A stretch of DNA of 64,000 nt from Pseudomonas bubulae (GCF_037023725.1 NZ_CP146077.1:3447001-3511000); one strand, 5' to 3'; positions 28,372 through 36,685 are shown, counted from the stretch's first letter. The notes: generated by a model not told the origin, from the sequence alone. A program made the numbers and translations.

Positions 28372-30843
28372 TCAATTATTGTCAGTGAGTCGCAAGTCCT
28401 GAAAGAACGCCTTGCCCTGGGGCACACGGTCCGAGGCCCTGGGGATATTCGGACCCTGGGCATCCTGGTTTTCCACATACCAGTAACAATGCTTCACTGC
28501 CCGGGTAATACCGACGTAGGCCAGACGCAGGATTTCATCTTTCTGGGCATTGTCATACGGCTCGGGGTCACCCTCCTTACCCAGACCGGCCATGCGGTAA
28601 ACCTGGTTCTTATAAGGTGAGGTTGTCAGATGCTGACAATCCCCCAGCAGGAAAACAGCATCCGCCTGCAAGCCCTTGGAGCTATGATAGGTCAGCTGCT
28701 TGAGCCTGCGATCTTCCGGCGCCAACCTCGAATCAACATTAACTACTGATTGAATATCCTTTTCTATCAGTAACTTATCGCTACTTTTTCGAAACAACAT
28801 CAAGATACTGTCCCCGGCGTTGTAATGCTCGATCAACTGCGCGGCCAACCCCTGGTCATCGCGATGCAACACATTGACCGGGACTGCCACCTTGGGCTCA
28901 CCGCTGGCCTTGGCCCGCTTGCCGGCAATGGACGGCGCGGCACGCACGATATGTTCGGCGGCATCGATGATGTGTTGATGGCTGCGAAAGTTGTCACTGA
29001 GCATCACCCGGGTGGTGGCAGGTGACGGAAATTCCTTGTTGAACTCCATGAAGTATTTGGGCGAACTGCCCCGCCAGCCGTAGATCGATTGCCAGTCATC
29101 GCCCACACACAACAACGATGAACGCTGGGCTCCACGGCCTACATGCATGGCCGGGCCACGGCTGCGGATCTCGCGCAAGCTGGCGCGTAGCCAGGACACG
29201 ATCTGTGGTGAGACATCCTGAAACTCATCAATCATCAAATGCGACAACGGCCGCAGTTGCTCATGGCTGAGCAGCTTGAAGTTCTGCGGGGTGTTCTCGC
29301 CAAACAGGGAGAACATGCGGTTATAGGTCATCACCGGCGGGGTCTGTGCCAGCAGGTGGTCTTCCAGCGCCCGCCAGAAAAGGCTCAAGGCCTCAAAAAA
29401 GAAACGGTCCGGATCATCCTTGGCAAAGCGCATATCGCCCACTGCGGCGGCCACGTCCAGCCCCAGGTTTTCAATAAAACTGGCGGCGGCGACAAAACTG
29501 TCGAGCAAAGGCGCCGAGCCCAACTCACCTTTGAGCTTGTAATCAAAGCCGGGGCCTGCGCTGGCATCCCCGGCGAGGGCACTGACTACACGCTTCGCAG
29601 ACTCGTAGTTTTCCAGCCATATCAATGGTTTGCTGCAAAAAGCTTGAAACAGGGTGCGCTTGACTGCCCACTCGGCGCGCACGCTGAGCTTGGCCCCGGG
29701 GCGGCAGATCTGCGGGTTTTCACGGGGATCGAAGCCCAGTACCACCCAGGCATCCAGCTCGGCAATATAGCCGTGGCAATGGAACTGCGCGCCATTGATC
29801 TCGATGGTTTCGCGGTTGGGCTCAATGCCTTTGATCGGCCAGGCGCCGGCGGCAAACCAGAGGTCTTCCAGGGTGTCGCAGAGTTCTTCGTCGCGCCTGG
29901 CGGCCAGTTCGGTCACCGCCATGCGCTTTTGCACATCTGGATGGTCGCGCTCCAGCTCCTTGAGCTGCAAGGCATGCAGTCGCAGTGGTGCCAGGGTCTG
30001 ACGGAAGCGCTCATCGCGGTTATATAGCCCGTGATAACAGGCATTCAGTTGCTGACGCTGGGCATCGTTGATCCGCAGGTCAAACGGGTTGCTGTCGGTC
30101 TCGTCGTCGTTGAGCAGGCTGCGGCTATTCAGGGTCTCGAAGGCCTGTAACTGGCTATAGCCGGGCAAGCTGCGCACCATGGGCAAAATCCGCGAGTGAA
30201 AGGTACGCACCACATCCCGGGCTTCCTTGAGCGACAGATTGCGCCCCCACAAGGCGAAGATTTCCTGCAGCTTCTTGATAAAGTCCTTGCGCGACTCCCG
30301 GGTAAAGGTCACCACGGTCATCGAATCGAGTTCAAAGCCCAGGTAATGGGTCAGTAGCAGAATGCGCAACACCAGCGAGGTCGACTTGCCGGCTCCGGCG
30401 CCTGCAACCACCGAGGTCGACGGGGTATCACTGAAAATCATCTTCCACTGTGCGGCACTGGGCTGGGCATGCTCGGGCAGGTTGGCAGCCACGTCGGCCT
30501 TGATCAGCTTTTTCAGTTCCGGGCCCAGCGGCAGGCGCCAGTCATCGAACAGATTCTCGTCGATCCCGGGAGCACGCAGCTCCTGCGGGCGCATATCGCT
30601 GATAAACAGCACCTGGCGACCCTCTTCGAGCCCTTCGGCATGCCCCTCCTTGAAACCGTAATCCACCCCGGCACTGTGCCCGCTGCGGAACCCGTCTGCC
30701 TGGCCCTGCAGCCAGGACGGCGCATGTTGCGCGCGCAAACGGCTCAAGCCACTGCCAAACACACGCGCGGCAAGGCGCTTGAGCAAGGGCAATTGGGTAA
30801 TGGGGGCAAGGTCTTCAGGCAGTTCGGGATTGTGTTGCGGCAC
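28372..30843 (-). CDS. UvrD/Rep-family (SF1A) DNA helicase
   Basis: The 823-residue protein has the superfamily 1 motifs in order: Walker A VVAGAGAGKSTSLVLRI (about residue 145-160), TVVTFTRESRKDFIKK, Walker B LMIDEFQDVSPQ (about 545), GDDWQSIYGWRGSSP, LTYHSSKGLQADAVFLLG and YVGITRA. The 140-residue N-terminal region, with FRSGHSAGVDYGFKEGHAEGLEEG, has no recognised domain. It most resembles stand-alone UvrD-like/HelD-like helicases used in repair or recombination. It ends just before or within the start region of ggt. Confidence 0.9.
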   Translation of the reverse strand: MPQHNPELPEDLAPITQLPLLKRLAARVFGSGLSRLRAQHAPSWLQGQADGFRSGHSAGVDYGFKEGHAEGLEEGRQVLFISDMRPQELRAPGIDENLFDDWRLPLGPELKKLIKADVAANLPEHAQPSAAQWKMIFSDTPSTSVVAGAGAGKSTSLVLRILLLTHYLGFELDSMTVVTFTRESRKDFIKKLQEIFALWGRNLSLKEARDVVRTFHSRILPMVRSLPGYSQLQAFETLNSRSLLNDDETDSNPFDLRINDAQRQQLNACYHGLYNRDERFRQTLAPLRLHALQLKELERDHPDVQKRMAVTELAARRDEELCDTLEDLWFAAGAWPIKGIEPNRETIEINGAQFHCHGYIAELDAWVVLGFDPRENPQICRPGAKLSVRAEWAVKRTLFQAFCSKPLIWLENYESAKRVVSALAGDASAGPGFDYKLKGELGSAPLLDSFVAAASFIENLGLDVAAAVGDMRFAKDDPDRFFFEALSLFWRALEDHLLAQTPPVMTYNRMFSLFGENTPQNFKLLSHEQLRPLSHLMIDEFQDVSPQIVSWLRASLREIRSRGPAMHVGRGAQRSSLLCVGDDWQSIYGWRGSSPKYFMEFNKEFPSPATTRVMLSDNFRSHQHIIDAAEHIVRAAPSIAGKRAKASGEPKVAVPVNVLHRDDQGLAAQLIEHYNAGDSILMLFRKSSDKLLIEKDIQSVVNVDSRLAPEDRRLKQLTYHSSKGLQADAVFLLGDCQHLTTSPYKNQVYRMAGLGKEGDPEPYDNAQKDEILRLAYVGITRAVKHCYWYVENQDAQGPNIPRASDRVPQGKAFFQDLRLTDNN

Positions 30844-30989
30844 GCTGACTCCAGGGTGTGAGGCTGTCCGGGTGGAGGGGCTATGGTCACCCCATTGCGC
30901 GCCGATTTCTAGCTAATTGCTTGGGCATCAGCCGTTTAGAGCCTGTACTAAAGGTAAATAGCGATTGACTGGCTTGCTAATGCATCTAG

Positions 30990-31005
30990 TAAACCGATTG
31001 GTTTA
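30990..31005. promoter_or_regulatory. palindromic operator upstream of pirin
   Basis: TAAACC-GATT-GGTTTA is a perfect inverted repeat with a 4-base centre, 95 bases before the pirin start. Its layout resembles TetR-family operators such as the NemR box. No TetR gene is adjacent. Confidence 0.5.
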
Positions 31006-31100
31006 ACGCATTTTTTCAGCTTTTTATCGATATGTTGCTGATGGAGAATCACCTCATCGCCAACCGGTCAACCCTTGGCACCCTTCTCAGGAGAAGCATC

Positions 31101-31796
31101 ATGCTTGAACTCAGACCTTTCAATACGCTGGGCGGAGCAAACCACGGCTGGCTGGACGCCCATCATCACTTTTCGTTTGCCGAATACTACGACCCGCAGC
31201 GGATGAACTGGGGCAACCTGCGGGTCTGGAATGACGACGTGATCGCCCCCGGCACCGGCTTCCCTAAACACCCGCACCGCGATATGGAAATCATCACTTA
31301 TGTCCGCGAAGGTGCTATCAGCCACGAAGACAATCTGGGCAACAAGGGTCGTACCGAAGCCGGTGATGTACAGGTGATGAGCGCCGGTACCGGGATTGCG
31401 CATAGCGAATACAACCTGGAGTCCACACCGACCCGGATCTTCCAGATCTGGATCGTACCCAACCAGCAGGGTGATGCTCCGGCGTGGGGCGCCAAGCCTT
31501 TTCCCAAGGGCGGCCGTGAGGGTTTTGTGACCCTGGCCAGCGGCAAGGATGGCGACCCTGAAAGCCTGCGCATTCGTGCCGATGCGCGACTGGTAGCGGC
31601 GAACCTGAAGGCCGGGGAAACCGCCGAGTACCGTCTGGACAACGGCCGGCGAGCCTACCTGGTGCCTGCCACCGGGGTGATTGAAGTCAATGGCCTGCAG
31701 GCCAGCGCACGGGACGGTGTGGCCATTGTCGATGAGACCCTGCTACGGGTCACCGCGATTGAAGACAGCGAGATTGTGCTGGTGGATGTGGCCTGA
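31101..31796 (+). CDS. pirin-family bicupin protein
   Basis: The 231-residue protein has the pirin N-terminal cupin with the metal ligands in FPKHPHRDMEIITYVREG and the HSEYN segment (SAGTGIAHSEYN), followed by a second cupin-like half. It is close to E. coli YhaK/YhhW, cytoplasmic metal-binding proteins; YhhW has quercetin dioxygenase activity in vitro. AGGAG seven bases before ATG 31101 fixes the start; the in-frame ATG at 31032 lacks a ribosome binding site. It is monocistronic. Confidence 0.93.
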   Translation: MLELRPFNTLGGANHGWLDAHHHFSFAEYYDPQRMNWGNLRVWNDDVIAPGTGFPKHPHRDMEIITYVREGAISHEDNLGNKGRTEAGDVQVMSAGTGIAHSEYNLESTPTRIFQIWIVPNQQGDAPAWGAKPFPKGGREGFVTLASGKDGDPESLRIRADARLVAANLKAGETAEYRLDNGRRAYLVPATGVIEVNGLQASARDGVAIVDETLLRVTAIEDSEIVLVDVA

Positions 31797-31853
31797 TTCG
31801 CCTGTTACGGCGGTCGACCAGCCTGTTAGAAGCAAGTGTGCGCTGCGTAATCT

Positions 31854-31905
31854 CCTGTCGCCGCTGCCGAGGAACGCAGCCTTCGTTGCCGGCAGCGGCG
31901 ACAGG
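31854..31905. repeat. REP-like palindrome
   Basis: CCTGTCGCCGCTGCCG (31854-31869) and its exact reverse complement (31890-31905) flank a 20-base loop. It lies 57 bases after the pirin stop. The arm ends match the REP pair at 16693-16818 (CAGCGGC-x-ACAGG in common), so both belong to the same dispersed family. Confidence 0.75.
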
Positions 31906-32048
31906 ATCGTGGCAGGCTTTGGGCCTTTAACATCAGCCGTTTCGTACGACGTTTCGCTTTCATTCCAATGAAACATCCTAGAAAATCTTGCTCGCTTGCG
32001 CCGCCTAAAATCGGGGAATAGTCTCGTCCCATCGCTGCAAAATCAGCG

Positions 32049-32205
32049 GTCGGGTTTAGTAGCCCGGTTTTAGTGTTTGGCGCAAGGCGCCACCTCCGTG
32101 AGGCGCTTTTTACGGCCTGCGTTTTATGGTGGCCGTGCGCAGGGTGCCCTCGGGCACACCGGTTCCCAAACACGCCGGTCTACTAACCTGTGCACGGCTG
32201 CCACC
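32049..32205 (+). ncRNA. structured leader RNA resembling the C4 antisense RNA family
   Basis: The segment before the DUF6124 gene folds well. A small stem forms in GGCGCCACC...GAGGCGC around 32089-32105. A long stem pairs 32128-32143 (GGTGGCCGTGCGCAGG) with 32187-32205 (CCTGTGCACGGCTGCCACC), with an inner hairpin GTGCCC-TC-GGGCAC (32144-32157). It contains CTACTAA (32180-32186) and GCTGCCAC (32197-32204), which are complementary to TTAGTAG and GTGGCAGC just before the gene. Paired complementary segments in the RNA and its downstream target are how C4 RNA of phages P1/P7 acts. Family membership is inference; exact ends are unknown. Confidence 0.6.
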
Positions 32206-32211
32206 CATTCG

Positions 32212-32233
32212 TTTAGTAGCTAAAAGTGGCAGC
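32212..32233 (+). promoter_or_regulatory. target segments for the C4-like RNA
   Basis: TTTAGTAGC (32212-32220) and GTGGCAGC (32226-32233) are complementary to CTACTAA and GCTGCCAC inside the preceding RNA, in the matching antiparallel order if the RNA folds back. They lie 27-48 bases before the DUF6124 start. A second copy of TTTAGTAGC is at 32055-32063. Confidence 0.55.
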
Positions 32234-32236
32234 TTC

Positions 32237-32257
32237 CTTAACGTGTTTGGAGTTAAG
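32237..32257 (+). promoter_or_regulatory. hairpin covering the DUF6124 ribosome binding site
   Basis: CTTAAC (32237-32242) pairs with GTTAAG (32252-32257), and GGAG (32249-32252) sits in the loop and stem edge. The ATG follows three bases later. Translation could be limited by this small stem. Confidence 0.45.
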
Positions 32258-32259
32258 CC

Positions 32260-32607
32260 ATGAAAAAGATCACCCCCGACCCACCCGTTTTACCCCTCGA
32301 TGCTGCTGACGGTAACGACCCGTTGCTGGACCGTGCCGCCACCGACCGTGCGCTCAATTTCTACCTGCAAGGCCATAGGCCCGTTCGCGCTTCGGGCACG
32401 GCCCTGTTTGCCATCCCGTCCAGTGTCAATTCAGAAGCGGCCCTGGCCCAGGCGTCAGACTTGTTGCGCTGTGCGGGTGCCTGCGCGAATGAGGCGGGGA
32501 ATGGTCTGAGCGGCCCTGCGCGCGACCTGGTGTTGTCGACCCTGCACCTGGTGGAGCTGGCCAAGGGGTATGTCGACAAGTCGCTGGACACGCTGGTAAC
32601 GCACTAA
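32260..32607 (+). CDS. DUF6124 protein
   Basis: The 115-residue protein has the DUF6124 outline: MKKITPDPP opening, DRAATDRALNFYL helix, and a C-terminal helical pair (ASDLLRCAGACANEAGNGLSGPARDLVLSTLHLVELAKGYVDKSLD). These small proteins are abundant and multi-copy in Pseudomonas; no function is known. GGAG before the ATG supports the start. The gene follows the C4-like RNA, and I infer that it is controlled by it. Confidence 0.85.
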   Translation: MKKITPDPPVLPLDAADGNDPLLDRAATDRALNFYLQGHRPVRASGTALFAIPSSVNSEAALAQASDLLRCAGACANEAGNGLSGPARDLVLSTLHLVELAKGYVDKSLDTLVTH

Positions 32608-32613
32608 AGCAGC

Positions 32614-32645
32614 ACGCGCCTGATTGGCGACAGGCGCGTTATTTC
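32614..32645 (+). terminator. terminator after the DUF6124 gene
   Basis: ACGCGCCTG (32614-32622) and CAGGCGCGT (32631-32639) pair perfectly across 8 bases and are followed by TATTTCTTT. Confidence 0.75.
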
Positions 32646-32879
32646 TTTCATGTGTTTGCTCCTCCGGGATCTATGGCCACGGGTTTACAGCCCTCAAACC
32701 TGCAATAGCGGTAAGCAGCCACAACGGCTCAAGGTCAAAAAAGACCCCGGCGGGCATGGGGCAGCAAAACTTGATTCGGAGCGGGTTTTAGCTTCTTATC
32801 GATTCGCTCTGAACTTATCAGAGTCGTTATATCTAAATAGCCGTAAACATTTTTATCTACGTCATGGAGACATTCACGA

Positions 32880-33626
32880 ATGCTTACCGCAAAACTGCTG
32901 CGTCACACCTGTGCCCTGGCGCTGTTCGGCGCACCATTGGCAGTGATGGCAGCCCCAAGCACTGACCCGCTCTTCACCGTCGGTTTACTGGGCTCCTACA
33001 CCAAGTTCAAATTCGAAGGTGGTAGCAAATCCGACAAGGAGGATATGGGTCAGGCCGGTGTGTTCGCCAACTTTGGCAACAAGATGACCGCCGAATCCGG
33101 TTTCATCTACCAGATCGGTGGTGAAGCCAAATACAGCAAGAAAAACGACAACAAGCTCAAGGAAGCCCAGGCCGACCTCGACCTTGGCTGGCGCGCAGCG
33201 CTGGATGCCCGCAACTTCGTCGACGTTATCGTCGGTGGCGGTTACAGCTGGACCCGTTTCGAACCTGAAATCAACGACCTGGACACAACGTTGACCTTCA
33301 AATCGCCGTTTGCCAAGGCCGCACTGGGTTACAACCACCAGTTCGACACCTCGACCCTGCGTGTAGAAGTAGGCGCCCGTCACGCTATGGATGGTCGCGC
33401 ACGGCTGAAAGTCGACGGCTTCGGCAGCGGCAACGTCGACATGAAAGACCGCACCAACCCCTACGCTGAAGTTTCGCTGCTGATGAACCAGAACGGTGAT
33501 ATGCCGATCAATGCAGGCGTGTACTACACCCGTACGGAGTACAAAATCGACGAAGATTCGCCAATTGCCGACAACACCAAACTCAAGCGTGACGAGTTCG
33601 GCGTGAAGGTCGGCCTGGCATTCTGA
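32880..33626 (+). CDS. predicted outer-membrane beta-barrel protein
   Basis: The 248-residue protein has a signal peptide (residues 1-24, ending VMAA) and then alternating amphipathic strands (FTVGLLGSYTKFKFEGG, VDVIVGGGYSWTRFEPE, AKAALGYNHQFDTSTLRVEVGARH), ending in VKVGLAF with a terminal Phe, as outer-membrane barrels do. It is the size of an 8-10 strand barrel. GGAGA lies nine bases before the ATG. I do not recognise a named family; it may be an OmpA/OmpW-like small porin. Confidence 0.75.
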   Translation: MLTAKLLRHTCALALFGAPLAVMAAPSTDPLFTVGLLGSYTKFKFEGGSKSDKEDMGQAGVFANFGNKMTAESGFIYQIGGEAKYSKKNDNKLKEAQADLDLGWRAALDARNFVDVIVGGGYSWTRFEPEINDLDTTLTFKSPFAKAALGYNHQFDTSTLRVEVGARHAMDGRARLKVDGFGSGNVDMKDRTNPYAEVSLLMNQNGDMPINAGVYYTRTEYKIDEDSPIADNTKLKRDEFGVKVGLAF

Positions 33627-33635
33627 TCGCTTCTG

Positions 33636-33663
33636 GCAGGTCCCTTCAGCTGTCGGGGCCTGC
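33636..33663 (+). terminator. hairpin after the outer-membrane protein gene
   Basis: GCAGGTCCC (33636-33644) and GGGGCCTGC (33655-33663) pair with one G-T step across a 10-base loop, ten bases after the stop. No T tract follows, so it may only stabilise the 3' end. Confidence 0.4.
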
Positions 33664-33870
33664 ATCGGCCGCATCGCCGCGGCTGCCCTTGCCTGATTCA
33701 GGCATCACTCAATGAGCATCTTGCTGCGGAAAATCTATTTAGCTTCCTGCAAATAGAAGACGCTATGCCGTTATCGAACTTTATGCCTGGTAAGCCGTCA
33801 AATTCTGCACAGGCAGGACTCTTACTCTCCTGCATACATCTCTTGATCACTTTCGATTCAGGTGAATGAC

Positions 33871-34287
33871 ATGCGTATTACATTACCCGCCCTGGTGCTG
33901 GGCATCGTGATTTCGCAGGGAGCAATGGCTGCCGGGGATGGATCTGCCGCGGTCGGAGGCGGTGTTGGCGGCGCACTGGGCAATATTGTCGGTCAACAGC
34001 TGGGCGGCTCTTCAGGAGCGGCCATCGGTGCAGGTGTGGGCGCCGCTGCCGGTAGTGCAGTGGGTGCACCCAGAGGCAGTAAAACCGAAGCCGCCATCGG
34101 TGGCGGCGTCGGTGGCGCTGGCGGCTCGCTTATCGGCGGTCAACTGGGCGGTTCCACCGGCTCTACCATTGGTGCCGGGCTGGGTGGCGCAGTAGGTGGT
34201 GCAGTGGGCAATAACCTTGGCGACGACGGCGACAGACACAGCTCCGGCGGCAAGGGTAAGCACAAGCACAAACATAAGCACCGTTGA
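33871..34287 (+). CDS. glycine-zipper protein with a Lys-His tail
   Basis: The 138-residue protein has a signal peptide (MRITLPALVLGIVISQGAMAA). The body is almost wholly Gly/Ala repeats (GGGVGGALGNIVGQQLGGSSGAAIGAGVGAA and two more similar units), a glycine-zipper pattern that packs helices in membranes. The C-terminus is hydrophilic, DRHSSGGKGKHKHKHKHR. ATG 33871 was chosen because AGGTGA lies five bases upstream; GTG 33862 would lie in that site. It is probably envelope-associated; function unknown. A strong terminator follows. Confidence 0.8.
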   Translation: MRITLPALVLGIVISQGAMAAGDGSAAVGGGVGGALGNIVGQQLGGSSGAAIGAGVGAAAGSAVGAPRGSKTEAAIGGGVGGAGGSLIGGQLGGSTGSTIGAGLGGAVGGAVGNNLGDDGDRHSSGGKGKHKHKHKHR

Positions 34288-34310
34288 CTTTCCAGTGTCC
34301 AATGGCCAAG

Positions 34311-34336
34311 AGCCCGACTTCGTGTCGGGCTTTTTT
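34311..34336 (+). terminator. rho-independent terminator after the glycine-zipper gene
   Basis: AGCCCGAC (34311-34318) and GTCGGGCT (34324-34331) form a perfect stem with a 5-base loop, and a run of six T follows. It is between convergent genes. Confidence 0.9.
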
Positions 34337-34359
34337 ATTCGATATCTGGCGGCCCGCCT

Positions 34360-36573
34360 TTAGAAGTCAATGGTCGCGGACAACTCAAAGGTACGCGGCG
34401 CACCCAGGCCCAGGCTGGACAACAGCGGCGTCCCCCAATAGGCCTTGTTGGTCACGTTGTTCACACTCCCACGCAACGTCACCGGTTGGCTGGCCACCCG
34501 GGTGCTGTAGCGTGTGCCCAGGTCGTAGACCGTGTAGCCCGGTATCGACTGGGTATTATCGGCGCTGATGTATTGCTTGGACACCGAGGTGGCGTTGGCC
34601 GTCAGTGTCAGGCCTTCGATGACCGGGGTGTCCCATTCCACACCCAGCTTGCCCTGCAGCCGGGGCTGGCCAATGGCGGTCTTGCCCTCGTTGGTGCCGC
34701 CCTGGGCCTTGGTGATTTTCGGGTCGACATGGGCCACACCGCCCATCAGGCGTACGTCGTGCAGCGGCGAGCCGAAAAAGCCCCACTCGACCCCTCGGTT
34801 ACGCTGCTCGCCGCCAAAGGAAAAGATATTGGTATCCGGGTCCAGGTAGCTGCTGGGGCGGGTAATTTCATACAGGCTCAGGGTGTGGGTGAAGTCACCG
34901 AGGTCTACCTTGAGGCCTACTTCCTTCTGCTTGGACTTGTAGGGGGCGAACACGTCACCGAAGTTTTTCGCCGTCATCGGTGCCGCCGCGCCCTCGCTCA
35001 GGCCTTCGATGTAGTTGGCATACACCGACACCTGGTCGGTGATCTTGACCAGCAGTGCCGCTGCCGGGGTGGTGGCGCCTTCGTCATAGCGGTTGGTGCG
35101 TGCGCCGGTGGATGTGCTGAAGCTGTCGGTCAGCACTTGCTGGCGACGTACACCCAGGGTCAGTTGCACCCGGTCTTCGAGAACCGACAGTGTATCGGCC
35201 AGGCCATAGCTGGTCAGGCGGCTCTTGGTATGGGCAATGTACGGGAAGCTCTTGGCCGCAGCTGGCCCCCACTGTGGGTGGTAGATGTTGGTGACCCAGT
35301 CCGCGCCCGGCACCGAGCGGCGCCCGTAGTCCTTTTGAGTGTCGCCGTAGTGTGTGGCATTGAGGGTCCATTGATGCTTGATCGCGCCAGTGTGCAGGTT
35401 GCCCTTGAGGCCGACCTCGCCGGAGGTTTTCTCCAGGTCCATTTTCAACTGGCCCATGGAGGTCTTGAAGTCACCCGCGTCGTTGAACACCGTCGCCATC
35501 ATGGTGCCGCTGTACTCGTAATGGGTTGTGCTCATGCCATACGCCGCATAAGCCATCAGGTTGTCGCTCAGGTCGAACTCACCGCGCACGATGGCCCCCC
35601 GGTCCGTGGTTTGCACATAGGCCCAGTCAGGGTTGAGCAGGGTGTCGGCCTTGGGCGGTTTGGGCACGGCCACGCCGGAAGCCAGGTTGATACCGCGGTT
35701 CTGCCCGCGCACACGGTCTTCACTTTGATACAGGTCGGCAGACAGCCGCACGCGTTCACCGCGCCAGTCCAGGCCCAGGGACGTGAGCTCGGCTTTCTGC
35801 CGCTGGTGGTTGATTGCGCCGTCACCGTCACGGTACACACCGTTGAAGCGTACGCCGAATTGCTGGTCTTCACCGAAGCGCCGGCCCACATCGAGATGGC
35901 CACCGAACTGCGCATCGGACATATAGGTGCCCGTCAGCCGTGTCAGCGGTTCGTCGCCCGCCCGTTTGGGTACCAGGTTGACCGCCCCTCCGACCGAGCC
36001 TCCCGGCGGCATGCCATTGAGCAAGGCCGACGGGCCCTTGAGCACTTCGATACGCTCATACATTTCCGGTGAAATCCGGTAATACGGGGCCACCCCAAAC
36101 AGCCCGCCCATCATCACGTCGCTGATATTGCTGGCGAAGCCACGGATGGAGTAGTTCTCACTGAAGGTCCCGGTCAGGCCGTTGCTGAACACCGAGGGAT
36201 CGGTCGCGGCAATCACCTGGGTGATGTTCTGCGCCTGACGGTCGGCAATGTACTGCTCCGTATAGCTGATGGTACTGAACGGGGTTTCCATAAAGTCCTT
36301 GTTGCCCAGCAGCCCAACCCGGCTGCCATAGGCCACCTGCCCGCCTGCGTAACCGGGCGGCAAGTCGGCCGGGGTGGCCATATGGCCCTCAACCATCGTG
36401 GCAGGCAGCGTTGATGCGCCGGGTTCTTTCTCGCCGGGGATGGTCTCGGCATGGGCTGCCAGGCTTGTCATGGCCAGCGTCAGCAACACGGCATGTACCG
36501 CCGTGGCGGTACGGTTCAGGGCAAAAACTGCGCGCGGGGGCGCAATGCGGGTAGGAAAATGACAGTGACTCAC
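34360..36573 (-). CDS. TonB-dependent siderophore receptor
   Basis: The 737-residue outer-membrane receptor has a signal peptide (ending SLAAHA at about residue 42), a plug domain (ETPFSTISYTEQYIADRQAQNITQVIAATDPSV; ENYSIRGFA; ERIEVLKGPSALLNGMPPGGSVGGAVNLVPKRA) and a 22-strand barrel ending in ELSATIDF with the terminal Phe. There is no N-terminal signalling (STN) domain, so it is a simple receptor and not a FpvA/FoxA-type transducer. A Fur box lies upstream at 36634-36652. The neighbouring ABC genes suggest that it imports a ferric siderophore, probably made by other organisms, since no biosynthesis genes are present. Confidence 0.93.
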   Translation of the reverse strand: MSHCHFPTRIAPPRAVFALNRTATAVHAVLLTLAMTSLAAHAETIPGEKEPGASTLPATMVEGHMATPADLPPGYAGGQVAYGSRVGLLGNKDFMETPFSTISYTEQYIADRQAQNITQVIAATDPSVFSNGLTGTFSENYSIRGFASNISDVMMGGLFGVAPYYRISPEMYERIEVLKGPSALLNGMPPGGSVGGAVNLVPKRAGDEPLTRLTGTYMSDAQFGGHLDVGRRFGEDQQFGVRFNGVYRDGDGAINHQRQKAELTSLGLDWRGERVRLSADLYQSEDRVRGQNRGINLASGVAVPKPPKADTLLNPDWAYVQTTDRGAIVRGEFDLSDNLMAYAAYGMSTTHYEYSGTMMATVFNDAGDFKTSMGQLKMDLEKTSGEVGLKGNLHTGAIKHQWTLNATHYGDTQKDYGRRSVPGADWVTNIYHPQWGPAAAKSFPYIAHTKSRLTSYGLADTLSVLEDRVQLTLGVRRQQVLTDSFSTSTGARTNRYDEGATTPAAALLVKITDQVSVYANYIEGLSEGAAAPMTAKNFGDVFAPYKSKQKEVGLKVDLGDFTHTLSLYEITRPSSYLDPDTNIFSFGGEQRNRGVEWGFFGSPLHDVRLMGGVAHVDPKITKAQGGTNEGKTAIGQPRLQGKLGVEWDTPVIEGLTLTANATSVSKQYISADNTQSIPGYTVYDLGTRYSTRVASQPVTLRGSVNNVTNKAYWGTPLLSSLGLGAPRTFELSATIDF

Positions 36574-36633
36574 GTGAAGACTCCGTTGGACTGGCAGGGA
36601 ATGGTTTTTGTTAATCTGAATCTAAGGAATGGT

Positions 36634-36652
36634 TCTAATGAGAATCGTTATA
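36634..36652. promoter_or_regulatory. Fur box upstream of the TonB receptor
   Basis: TCTAATGAGAATCGTTATA, read on the minus strand, matches the 19-base Fur consensus at about 13 positions. It lies 61 bases before the receptor start, so the receptor probably has its own iron-repressed promoter. Confidence 0.7.
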
Positions 36653-36685
36653 TGCCAGAAAAATGCCTGGCAGCGCCTTCAGGCG

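Noticed and set aside
33940..34220. Tandemly repeated DNA that could be read as a repeat array
   Set aside because: The repetition comes from Gly/Ala codons of the glycine-zipper protein and is not a CRISPR or satellite; spacing is irregular.
34486..36072. 528-codon open frame on the plus strand inside the TonB receptor gene
   Set aside because: It lies antisense to a receptor with intact plug and barrel motifs, has no ribosome binding site or recognisable domain, and is explained by GC-rich third positions.
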